Assembly: GCA_910574455.1 (NCBI GenBank)
Contig: CAJSYZ010000005.1
Span: 2,418,001-2,482,000 of the forward strand
Origin: Trichaptum fuscoviolaceum
Lineage: Eukaryota; Basidiomycota; Agaricomycetes; Hymenochaetales; Trichaptaceae
Direction: 5' to 3'
Length of the DNA stretch: 64,000 nt
A program made the translations under genes and the position numbers. The stretch's first letter is position 1; every line of letters begins with the position of its first letter. A model generated the notes under the pieces. It did not search any database. It was not told where the DNA came from and saw only the letters and a program-made list of their open reading frames with translations. Below are positions 38,867-48,391 of the stretch, piece after piece.

Positions 38867-39549
38867 TCATTCAGAGTCAGTACGACGGTCACTACGAGCA
38901 TTTTACAAGTATCGAACTCACTTACTCGTATAATCCAAGAAATTTGAGATACTACAGACTCGTGTAAGAAGATCAGATATGTACGACCGTCTGATGCGGT
39001 ATCAGCGTATTCATAACGTTTGCCGCACACATCCTACAACTTCTCGACACGATCACCATTGCCATCGAATGCGGACTCCGTCATATATACTCTAATCATC
39101 AATCACAATGGCCATCAGACTTCGAGTCTGTGTTTGTTTAGGCCCATTATATCGGCAAAGCACCTTTACAAACTAACTTCGTTCCGTTTTCATGTTGAGG
39201 ATCGGGAGGGACTTCATTTGTCTTTGCTCGGACTGTTTCTCCCGAAACATCTGTGTCTTTCGAGAGCTTACTTCAAGTCACCTCCTCGAGCTAGGTGGAC
39301 ACTTCGACGAGCATCAAATCAATCAGAATCACTTCCTAGTACTACACATCATTCCTCGTCTACTCTGGCTCATTGGCCTCCTTCCCGACGCCGTCAACAA
39401 TTCACTCTTCCCGTACTAATTGGATACCATCATTGATTTTAAATATCTGCCAGTGAAGATTCTATATTCCTCAACTGTGTTGCATTTTTGATACTTCTCG
39501 AACAGTTCGCGATGGCAAAAACGCCCATTCGTATCCTAATGATATATCT
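38867..39549. other. Spacer between family members A and B
   Basis: About 680 bases with fragments of coding-like sequence in shifting frames (for example DMYDRLMRYQRIHNV near 38980) but no intact gene. No signal-peptide exon like those of members A and C was found in front of member B. Confidence 0.3.
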
Positions 39550-40443
39550 ATGTCGTTCAATTATCTCACACTCCCCTCTCCTCCCCCTTTGAACTCAAGC
39601 GGTATAATGTTGTGTGGTACTGGCAGAGGACTTTCGGACACGGACGATACCGTGGCGACATACACATCCTACCCACCGATATCATTTGCGGTTGACGAGA
39701 AACGATCTTTATCTTCCCCATCATTATCTAATTCAGCCTTGTTGACTTCTTCGCGGTCGAAGTCGTTCGCAATTGCCTCCACTATCACCCACGCTGGAAC
39801 GTCGATCATAAATGATATCGAAGCCTCACCAACACAGCTGCATGGCACAACCGACGTTTTGACCAAGACCGAAAATGTCGTAGGAATCACATTCATCGTC
39901 CTCATTATCCTCTTTACAATTGTACTGGTCGGATGCGGGGCCCGGATCTGCTTTCGGCGACGCCTTGGTCTTTCTCCAGTGAAACAGACGAAGCATCACG
40001 AAGTTAAAGTACCCTATTCCGTCATCGATGAGCCACCAGTCAGCATGGTTGCGCGAGGACTGCTCAGCGATGTCGAATCGACCTTAGGATCTTCTGATCA
40101 CGTCGATCAGATACTTCACGAAACACAAGAACGCCACGCCATTGTAGTCGAGAGCATAGCAGGATCGGAGTCCTCATCCATTCAACCGATCGCGAGTCAA
40201 ATGACTACCGCTCTAAATCTCCTAGATGAAGATCCTTTCGCAGACCCTGTCGCATCCTCATCTAGTCTTCCTGGTCCTCGCCCACCAAGTTCTAGTACAA
40301 GCAACGCGAGTTACGCGACTACATTACCTGTGTACTCCGAGTTTGTCGATACGCTAGTATCCGAAGAGACGAGAATTACAGGGAGCATCGACCGACCACC
40401 ATCTTACGAATCGAGGCTTAAAGGCACCAAGGAAAGTGCATAA
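39550..40443 (+). CDS. Single-pass membrane protein with PY-motif tail, family member B
   Basis: A 297-codon single-exon frame from ATG 39550. Residues 1-105 are Ser/Thr-rich (SLSSPSLSNSALLTSSRS). A single span follows at about 110-130 (VVGITFIVLIILFTIVLVGCG), with a basic stop-transfer (RICFRRR). The tail of about 165 residues carries, in order, DPF at 228-230, LPVYSE at 259-264 and RPPSYES at 282-288. PPxY is the classical ligand of WW domains in NEDD4/Rsp5 ubiquitin ligases, and DPF/NPF motifs bind endocytic adaptors. Members C and D share the same order. There is no signal peptide in this frame, so either an upstream exon was missed or the protein inserts by its internal span. The specific function is unknown. 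Confidence 0.65.
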   Translation: MSFNYLTLPSPPPLNSSGIMLCGTGRGLSDTDDTVATYTSYPPISFAVDEKRSLSSPSLSNSALLTSSRSKSFAIASTITHAGTSIINDIEASPTQLHGTTDVLTKTENVVGITFIVLIILFTIVLVGCGARICFRRRLGLSPVKQTKHHEVKVPYSVIDEPPVSMVARGLLSDVESTLGSSDHVDQILHETQERHAIVVESIAGSESSSIQPIASQMTTALNLLDEDPFADPVASSSSLPGPRPPSSSTSNASYATTLPVYSEFVDTLVSEETRITGSIDRPPSYESRLKGTKESA

Positions 40444-40866
40444 CGAGACAGAACAGGCGTCCTTGTGTGAAATTCGGGTCAGGACTATTGAAATCGGAGG
40501 AACTTGATCTATCCAAGTTGTGTATTTTTGTCATCTTGATCAACCCTCTCATGCTACTAGACATTCTTGCTCCACATCACTGGTATATCCCCAGTCATTT
40601 TCCGCTTACTGTTGCACGAGATCAAGCTATAGAGAATGTCCAGTACTATTTATGTTTTTCTTGTGACATGCAAGATGATATTCATTACAGCAAACTGTAC
40701 TGATTACTTCAAGCTGAAGGGATGACGCCTGCTGGGAATACTGATGAAGTTACTGGTCAAAGCGGTTACCACTAGATACTAGCACGCTTAATTATGTTGG
40801 AAACCATCATCATTGTAAGTGCTTCTAGTGTTTCGACTAATTCTCGTGGAATAGAAGTGATAGAGC
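40444..40866. other. Spacer between family members B and C
   Basis: About 420 bases separating two tandem genes of the same orientation. It should contain the 3' end of B and the promoter of C. No other gene was seen. Confidence 0.4.
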
Positions 40867-41789
40867 ATGAGGCAACGCTCTCTTAAAGTCTGTTCGATGT
40901 CTGTCCTGTTCTATACCCTTCCCCACTGTCACTGTAACTTTCCCCTACTCAACAAGGCAGGTCCTGTAAGTTCCCTTATACATCTCTCTAATCCGTAAGA
41001 TAACATATGGAATTGAAGGGTCGAGGCAATCATTTAATCATTCAAGGCACAACGTAGTAGTGCCGACAATCCTTCCTGGATAACGTGTCGCCTAGTTCTG
41101 ACGCTAGATCCAAGCTCACTGGCAATTTCGAAACATCTATAACGATGTCTAGCACCCCTTCAGTTCAGACGGATTCCGAGTCATCGTTCCCATTTCCCAG
41201 CAATGAAACTAAGGCTTCGCCCAATCCTGCTGACATTGTGGCCACCTCCGTAGTCATTTTCATCATTGTCGCAGCTGTAGCCCTCGCCTTCTCCGGAATC
41301 CGGTACCGCCGTAGACGACGATGCATAGATCAAGAGGAGCAGACGAAGGATCGTGAAACTCGTGAAAATGCTCGACATTTTTCTGTGCTCGGAATGCCCC
41401 CTGGAAACACGGACGAAAGAGGGCCTCGTAAATTTGAACGGACATCAGGGCCTACCGGTAAGGGCGACGAGCGTACTGTCGACGCGCAAGGGCTACGTGA
41501 CGATGATATCGAAAAGAATGTCTTCCAGAGTAGCTTGAGCTCTACGGCTCCGACTGGAAATACCGCATCCCCTCAGCCAATGGCCACTTGGAATGCAGAT
41601 CCCTTCGCGGTCGCAGACACGGCCAGACTGTCTCTTCCGATGAGTGACACAATCAATGCGTCTGTCTTGCCTTTGTATTCGGAAATCGTACAGCCGCCGC
41701 TGGCTCCCCACAGTCGCCAAAGTACCGTGCGCGCTGGCCGCCCACCGTCATATGAAGGTTTCGGAGACGGGAAACGAAGAGATGCATAG
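40867..41789 (+). CDS. Single-pass membrane protein with signal peptide and PY-motif tail, family member C
   Basis: Two exons. Exon 1 is 40867-40965 (33 codons, SVLFYTLPHCHCNFPLLNKAGP), followed by a 95-nt intron with a consensus GTAAGT donor. Exon 2 starts at 41061 in phase (CRQSFLDNVSPSSDA). The product is about 275 residues: a weak signal peptide, a Ser/Thr-rich ectodomain of about 55 residues, one span (ADIVATSVVIFIIVAAVALAFSGI) and a strongly basic RYRRRRR stop-transfer. The tail has DPF, then LPLYSE, then RPPSYEG close to the C-terminus, the same motif order as members B and D. A plain GTG-start frame exists from 41085, but the spliced form explains both the upstream ATG and the match to member A exon 1. 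Confidence 0.68.
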
Positions 41790-43576
41790 ACTTGGATTCA
41801 GAGAAGTCCGGAAGTTCAGAGTATTGCAGGCAGATGTCATATGTATTATTGGCGTTCAGCATCTCTTACACGTGTTTTCATGCCCTTGTCCTAAGGGTAT
41901 TTATTGTCCAAAGAAATCAAGATGTCTAGAGTATGTAAGTCTTGCATGAGATGTATATATATATAATGGACGTACTGTTGTGTATGAAGTCGAAGGCAAT
42001 TATACGTAAGGCATTTTGTTAAGCCAACTGAATGTCCAGTCTAACAGTCTGGAGTTCCAGGCTAAGCTCCGAACTCCACTATGCCAGCCACTTGCCAGCC
42101 GCCTATATTGGAATCCATCGTGCATATAAGGTAGGGCGCACGCCCAGCTCTCCTTAGATCCTACCACCGCATGCTCCTCAGCTTCGTCACACGGAGCTGC
42201 CCCGTTGTCCCAGCTCGCCAACGACCTTGACATTGAGGGGGACAATGTGGTGGTACGCTCCTGCAGTTTCGACGGGCTGCGCACCTGGGCTAGCAACCTC
42301 CCGCCCGGGCGCTTCTCTGGTGGCGGGCGCACCCAGCCGTGTCTGTGACCCATAGCTGCAGCATTCTTTTCTGTCGACTCGAACTCGGCGAGTGAGGTGC
42401 AGAGGTCGGATTTCCTCACTCACCCAATTATAGTCGGAGGGTGAGTGGCACAGAAGCTGAGAGGTACCGCTCGGCTCGGTCCTCTCCTCATCTCTACTTC
42501 CTCTCCGACGTGACCTTCGTGACCCTCGACCCACTGTCTGAGCTGACAGTACCAGCCGTTGAGGGGAGCGGCTCCATTGAGTTCCTCATATGGCTGGGCT
42601 GGAGGGCGGGCGGTGGGAGTGTCTTTCGAGGCGTGGGCGAGTCAGCAGCCGCGGTGGTGGTAGTCCCGGGATCCTGTTTCGTCCCCAACCGGTCATGCTT
42701 TATCTACAAAGCTATATGGGTCTGAAATGGTTAATACTTCTGTGTGTCGTATCTACGCTTAACTCACTGGCGTTTATCTAGGTCCACCTCCATATTGCAT
42801 GATCGCTTTGAGCTAGTCGAGTTCCAGGGAGATAAAGGTACGAGCTTTCTATCGTCACTCGGATTGCTTACTTGTCGAAAAGGGTCTACTTTGCCGATTT
42901 CGATTTGTGACTTTGACTCGGAGAACACCCGTTTTCTTGGTTTTGAGAGATAACAGAGGACAAGAATTACGGGACGGACTAAAAGTGCTCATAATGTCGA
43001 CGAATACTGATTCCTACTGACGATCTTCTAGTTGACTGCATTCACTTCATCCAGAAGGGAGAGCCTCTCCAGATAACAGACTTGTAATCAGGTCACCATA
43101 TCCAGCACAGCGGCAAGTCCAGGTATCATAGTAAGATACCAAGCGTGTCTGTATGTTGAAGAAGGTGAACTGGTACTTGAATTGGGGTGAAACAGTCAAA
43201 AGTCAAGTTTCAGCTGGAAGTTGTAAAAGATAATATTGAGCAAATCCAACTCACTTTGGGGAAAATGTAGCGCAAAGCTCATGGACGTATATACGGAAAG
43301 CCTTCACCAGAGTAGGGTGAAAACATAAGCTGAATGCTGTGCCAGGCCGGGTGACCCGACAACGACGATCTGCAAAAGGGTACGCCCGTCGTCACGCTAC
43401 AGATCATCCAGTACCCGCACGCCGCTTGAAGTCTGTTGATTGCGCAGTAATTCGTGAAGAGGGTATAATCCAACGTAGCACAGACACCCCCGCCTACATA
43501 GTAGCAGAAGACACGAGTTGCCTGAGAAAACGCCAACTCGAAATTTCGAGTACTGCCTTTCAAGTTCCGAGTCCTC
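41790..43576. other. Spacer containing repeat copy 2
   Basis: About 1.8 kb between members C and D. The dispersed repeat occupies at least 42020-42270 and may extend to about 42720. Overlapping open frames on both strands (42419-42000 minus, 42534-42187 minus, 42441-42725 plus) coincide with the G+C-rich repeat and are not supported as genes. The rest holds nothing recognisable. Confidence 0.4.
42005..42270 (+). repeat. Dispersed repeat / promoter-like fragment, copy 2
   Basis: Second copy of the repeat seen at 13.3-13.6 kb, same orientation. The 34-base block at 42069-42102 and the 17-base block at 42251-42267 match copy 1, with a TATA-like box at 42125 between them. Translating the opposite strand gives related peptides in both places (RLASGWHSGVRS here, RLVSGWHGGVRG in copy 1), which shows the similarity but not coding function. 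The differences between copies suggest old insertions. It sits between family members C and D. Confidence 0.55.
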
Positions 43577-44368
43577 ATGAGCGTGACTTTTACCACTACT
43601 AGTACCAGGACCACGGGAGGGCCGACACCGGGGAGCGAAACGTTGACGGAACTTGTGCTCAAAAGTACTGCGTCTGGATCATCGTCATCGATATCCTCGT
43701 CGTCGGCAAGCACAACGTCGGGATCTCTTTCTGCTTCTACTCGGCGAGGAAATGCGACCGTATCTGCCACCAATGTATCAACGTCGTCCGTAACCGATGC
43801 AACCGGAGTGACATCCACCCGTCGGCCATACCTTATTGGAATCAGCGTAGGGGTAGCACTGGTCGCGCTCATCATCCTTGGATGCTGCATACTGTATATT
43901 CGACAACGGAAACGCAGCCGGCGTGCAGAAGAAGCGAGAAAACGGATGGACACAACGATGCTTCGTCAAGCAGTTGGATTGCCTCCGGTCAGCGTCAGTG
44001 CTATGGGAAGGACTAGGGAGGACCGCCGAAATTCAGACGCGCATTGGAATAGACTGCAACATGGCCAGGGGGAGCATCATGATGCTGCATCGGATCTGCA
44101 GCAGCCACCGGACTATGACCTACTCACTCCGAGCTCTGCGCCTCTAATACAGTCACGGTCTACGATTAACACGGACTATTCAAACCCGTTCGCAGATCCA
44201 AATCCTTTTGCCGATGCACGCAGCTTGGCTCGAACAACCAGCAGCGCGAGTAGCCGGACTACATTACCTGGATACACGGAATACGAGCATCTCAATGGGA
44301 TATTGATGCACGTCGACCTTCCTCCGTTATATGAGGATATCCATGCGCTGAGAAGATCGGATAGCTAG
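43577..44368 (+). CDS. Single-pass membrane protein with NPF and PY motifs, family member D
   Basis: A 263-codon single-exon frame from ATG 43577. Residues 1-82 are an extreme Ser/Thr-rich stretch (TFTTTSTRTTGG; SSSSISSSSASTTSGS), likely O-mannosylated. One span lies at about 85-108 (PYLIGISVGVALVALIILGCCILYI), with a basic stop-transfer RQRKRSRR. The tail carries PPDY (177-180), two NPFAD repeats (203-213), LPGYTEYE (230-237) and LPPLYED (248-254). The start without a signal peptide is common for this type of mushroom membrane protein, where the internal span directs insertion. A surface sensor or adhesion-like protein controlled by endocytosis is an inference from motifs only. Confidence 0.7.
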   Translation: MSVTFTTTSTRTTGGPTPGSETLTELVLKSTASGSSSSISSSSASTTSGSLSASTRRGNATVSATNVSTSSVTDATGVTSTRRPYLIGISVGVALVALIILGCCILYIRQRKRSRRAEEARKRMDTTMLRQAVGLPPVSVSAMGRTREDRRNSDAHWNRLQHGQGEHHDAASDLQQPPDYDLLTPSSAPLIQSRSTINTDYSNPFADPNPFADARSLARTTSSASSRTTLPGYTEYEHLNGILMHVDLPPLYEDIHALRRSDS

Positions 44369-44584
44369 TCGGTTCCGCGAAAAACCAAGGACTTCTGAAA
44401 ACTAATGTACTCAGATCGGACTGAATGGACATAACTTCACTTCTCCTCTCTCCAACTGCCAGGATTCCTTCTGGTTCGATCGTTATATACCCTCGTTTAC
44501 ACTAACACACAAGATCCTTCTGGTCTACTCTATCGTTTGTACAACCTATGGCTTACACACAAATGTAATGTCAATACTATCATA

Positions 44585-45645
44585 TCAAAGTCGATCGAAA
44601 ATCTCTTCAACTTCCCAAGCACCTCCCCAGTATTTGATCTGGCATTTTAAGCCTCCCTCCTTGTTGATCCTCTTTTGTAAGCCACGGAAACTTCTGCATA
44701 GTACCATATCTTGGCTGTCCACACACACAAAGTCAGTAATTTCATACGATTCACATAGCGAGCACTGGCTTGCTTACTCTCGGAGACGGAGAACTGGACA
44801 ATAATCGTTCGCACCATCGCCGACGTATATTATACGATCGAATGTAGGGTAAGCCTTCAAGAATGTATCGAGTTCGTCACCTAAAATGCCAGTTTAGCAG
44901 AATGAACGTGCGCAGCCGGCGCACATACTAACCCTTGCACATGTTCGGGCTGCAACCGATCTTGCAATCATGCTGTGGACCAGAGGGGTCGATTCGCCGA
45001 CGCAACTTCAGCAAACCTGATGGATCCCATTCTGCCGGATTGGTAACGACCTGCTCGAATAGGTCTTGAAGCCCTTTCGACTTGTTAACAAGTGGTCAAT
45101 TAGTGACAGTGGTATGGGACAATGAAAGACATGAAAATCACCTCAAGAATTGTTGAAATGAACACAGAGTTTGCGTTCGAGAGGCAGAAGAAAGTTGTTT
45201 GTGGATTATAGCGAGCCTTAAGATTCTTGACACCTCTGGCCATGGCTGGATGCTTGAGATTGCGATCAAAAAATTGTTGATTCCACAGAGAAGGCAGAGA
45301 CATACGAAAGGCATGATCTTCAGTGCGCCTTCGATATCCTCCCTAGTTTTCCCTTCGGCATGAACTTCTCTGAGTGATTGAGCGCTTCAAGTAGTAGATT
45401 CGTCGGTTTCGCGACAACAGTCAGAGTTTTGAAGCAGCATACACAAGATCTGTCCATTGCACGGTTTCCTTGAGTGACTTCATTTTCCGGCGCAAGTGAG
45501 GTGCTAAGACCTCAAAAATCCATCTATCTGAATCCTGATCAGCCAAGGACCTTGTCTGAGTGTCAATAAATGCTATGCTAGCAATCGCAGTACCTTACCA
45601 ATCAAAATCAAAGACGACGAGCTGCCTTTGAACTGTGTTCGCCAT
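44585..45645 (-). CDS. PHOSPHO1/2-type HAD phosphatase
   Basis: Belongs to the HAD family of small-molecule phosphatases that includes phosphoethanolamine/phosphocholine phosphatase PHOSPHO1 and pyridoxal-phosphate phosphatase PHOSPHO2. Starts at ATG 45645 with QLVVFDFDW-SLADQD across the first intron: motif I is DFDWS, with both catalytic aspartates present. Exon 2 gives DRWIFEVLAPHLRRKMKSLKETVQWTDLV. Later exons have HPAMARGVKNLKARYNPQTTFFCLSNANSVFI (motif II Ser), CKIGCSPNMCKGDELD, and YVGDGANDYCP (motif IV acidic pair) before FRTYRGLQKRI. The last exon reads LKCQIKYWGGAWEVEEIFDRL. Part of the 5' region is split by small introns whose edges were not fully resolved. The natural substrate cannot be told from the sequence. 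Confidence 0.87.
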
Positions 45646-45776
45646 GGTGGGGCAAGGTTGGTGACAGCGCGTCTATCGGACTTCGGACGAAATTGAAGGT
45701 GTAAATAAAAGAGAGGACAAGGTCGCGACTACGGCAAAAGCCGAATTTTGAAGGCGGACCTGCGCGTCGGTGGAGG

Positions 45777-48170
45777 ATGATGCCTTCCACTACAACCAAC
45801 CTATGTCAAGCAAAGGCGTCCTACAAAAAGACTCAGGGCCTACTTGAGCTTTCACGAACACAATTACAATGGACAGCTTTGGGTAAACAAGCACCAGAGC
45901 TGAAGATTCCTTGCAGTCAGGCGGCGTGTAAGTTCTTTCTCCTCAGTCATCATGACGGAACACAGAGTTAGAAAGCTTGCATTTCCAGCGTTGTTCTGTA
46001 GCAAGGAAGGTTCTCCTCAGGTTAAGCTGAAGCTTGCACTTGTAGGAAATGATGCAGGGCACACATTTCAATTTACGAGCCCTCAGGCTGTGGCAGAGCG
46101 CGAGGTGTTCAAGAAGGAGCTCACCAACATCATTGGTATCAACAGAGCTAACGGGACGGCCACCCCAGGACCTGTACCCGCGATTCCAAAGGCTAATGGA
46201 ACTCCTTCAGTACCTCCTGTAGCGCGTTCGGTTCCATTGTCGCGCGCAACGTCGGTGTTGAGCAATGACCGCGCGTCCTCTGTTGCTCCTCCAGGTGCCT
46301 CGGACGATTTCCGGTTACGAAAGAAGGTATTAGTGAAGAACGCAGAGCTAGCTGCTTTGCACAAGGAGTTGGTCATGTCTGGGCAAATAACGGAATCTGA
46401 GTTTTGGGACGGTCGAGAGGTGTGTGGTGCTTGTTAAGCGCCCGTAGCTCTGCACTTACTCGTGCGATTTTTAGCACTTACTTCTTGCTGAAGCTGCGCA
46501 AGAAAGTCAAAAGCGAGGCAGGGCAGGACAAATTGTTGATCCACGTCCTGAAACTACCGCGGCAGGCGACGTGAAAATCATCATCACCCCCCAGCTCATT
46601 CATGATATTTTCGAGGAATATCCAGTTGTACAACAAGCTTATAGCGAGACGGTACCGAAACAGGTAGCTAAACTCCGTTTGCACATTTGATGCAGGCTTG
46701 ATTATCCTGATCTATGTTTAGTTGTCGGAAGCAGAGTTTTGGAAGCGCTACTTCCAATCCAAGCTATTCAACAGTCACCGAGCGTCCATTCGCTCATCTG
46801 CTGCTCAACATGTCGTGAAAGATGATCCGATCTTTGACAAATATGTCGAAAAGGAAGATGATGGTGCGTTGAATCTGCTAGTCGTTTGCGACTGTATCTC
46901 ACTTCACTGTGCGTGTTTAGGAGTAGAGCCTCGGAAACAGCGTGATAATGATGTGGACATATTCGTCAACTTGTTTGCAACGCAAGAAGACCGAGCAGAG
47001 GTGAGATACATGCTTTTTGCGTGAAGGCATTGTATCTAGAATTCGTGTGCAGACAGGGAATCAGAAAGATCCTACTATGCGAGCCGGAAGTCAGAAGGGT
47101 GCATTGCCGTTGATACGCAAATTCAATGAACATTCCGAGAGGCTATTAAATGCTGCAGAGTAAGGGAAACGTTACTAAATCGATTAGTACCACTAAGTGT
47201 TGAGTAGGGGCTCTCCTAACAAGAGGCGCAGGTTAGAAGGAGACTCAGAGGTATGCATTGTTTATTGTGATATGTGTCGAAAAATTGACGCTTCATTCCG
47301 TCTGCCTCAGCAACTCTATGCCCAGCTAGACTTGGATGATCTTCATGCCAGTGATTCGAACAACGGCATTGTGTTGGAGATGAAAGATCGTGATAGGTAC
47401 TTTGACGGTCGTGCATCCGTCGCGGGTCAGCAGAGCGGCGACGAGCCTGTAAGTAAAGTGAATCACCACAGTAAGAATGGTCCTGTAATCCCATCCAGAG
47501 GCCGTCATTTAGAGCCATATTACCTGAAGTACGAGCTCAGATGGATGACTGGAGTCAGGCGCTTTCTTCAGTAAGTCGTACATTATCAGGTGAACAAGTC
47601 AAGCGGGTTAAACTTATGATTTGCTAGCTGAAGCTTGAGAAAAAAGCTGGCGATAATGGGTTGTTCGCCATGACGCAGAATGTCCAAGCTCGATTGGAGG
47701 TCAAAATGCAGATAAGTAGGTGAACTTTTTTCCAACTTCTATATTTTCTCAACTCTAGCACGAACAGATGATATCCCTGAGGGCCTCTACCGCCAAATGC
47801 GAACCAGCCAGACTGCCGCGAACGAATTCCTTCGTCAGTTTTGGACCTCTTTATACCCACCTCCCTCAGACCTTCCGGCGGTAGCAACTTTGACACCTGC
47901 ACAGAAAGCCGCAAAGGCTGGCAAAATGATAGGTTACTTGGCTAAAACTCCTGAAAAGATTGAAGCAATCATTCAAGCGGCTCGTAATCAGGACGTTGAT
48001 GCCACTAAAATAGAAGCGGTAAGCAATGTGTTGTCTTTTGTTATCGAAAGGATGTTATGAATTCGCCCCCCCCCCCCCCCCCCCCCCTTTGTATATAGGC
48101 GATGAAGCCTGTTCTTGCAGCCGTAGAAAAGGCACTGCAATTTTACAAGAACCGCAAACCTCCACGCTAA
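45777..48170 (+). CDS. TFB1: TFIIH core subunit Tfb1 (p62)
   Basis: Tfb1/p62 is a structural subunit of the TFIIH core, needed for nucleotide excision repair and RNA polymerase II initiation. From ATG 45777 the N-terminus (ASYKKTQGLLELSRTQLQWTALG) forms the PH domain that contacts activators and TFIIE. It continues with VKLKLALVGNDAGHTFQFTSPQAVAEREVFKKEL. Two BSD domains follow: one around ITESEFWDGRE, the second LSEAEFWKRYFQSKLFNSHR. Later exons give DPIFDKYVEKEDDG, DVDIFVNLFATQEDRAE and LPLIRKFNEHSERLL. The C-terminal helical part reads TNDIPEGLYRQM-like residues and EFLRQFWTSLYPP. The last exon, KPVLAAVEKALQFYKNRKPPR, ends at 48170. About ten exons; the last intron contains a pure poly-C tract. 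Confidence 0.93.
48066..48087 (+). repeat. Poly-C homopolymer of 22 bases in the last TFB1 intron
   Basis: Positions 48066-48087 are 22 consecutive C residues followed by TTTGTATATAG, the 3' splice site of the last TFB1 intron. It lies where a pyrimidine tract would be expected but is unusually long and pure. Such tracts are prone to sequencing and polymerase slippage, so the exact length is uncertain. Confidence 0.9.
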
Positions 48171-48391
48171 ATAGCATAGAAACCAAGAGGACTCATATGG
48201 TACTTTATTTTATCTCCGTAGGTAATAGTAGCATTAGACATGACATCGCATTGCAATTCCTGTATTAATTAGTGCAACTTAACTATTGATATGAACATGA
48301 AAGCATACATAACTTAGTCCGATGAGCAATAAGCAAATGTTAAACTGATTGTCCAGATCAAAACAGAGAAAGCAGAAGAGATGTTCATAAT

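Noticed and set aside
42000..42419. Minus-strand 139-codon frame with RLASGWHSGVRS
   Set aside because: The similarity to copy 1 lies at DNA level and includes a TATA box on the other strand; the frame has no ATG support and is better explained as a repeat.
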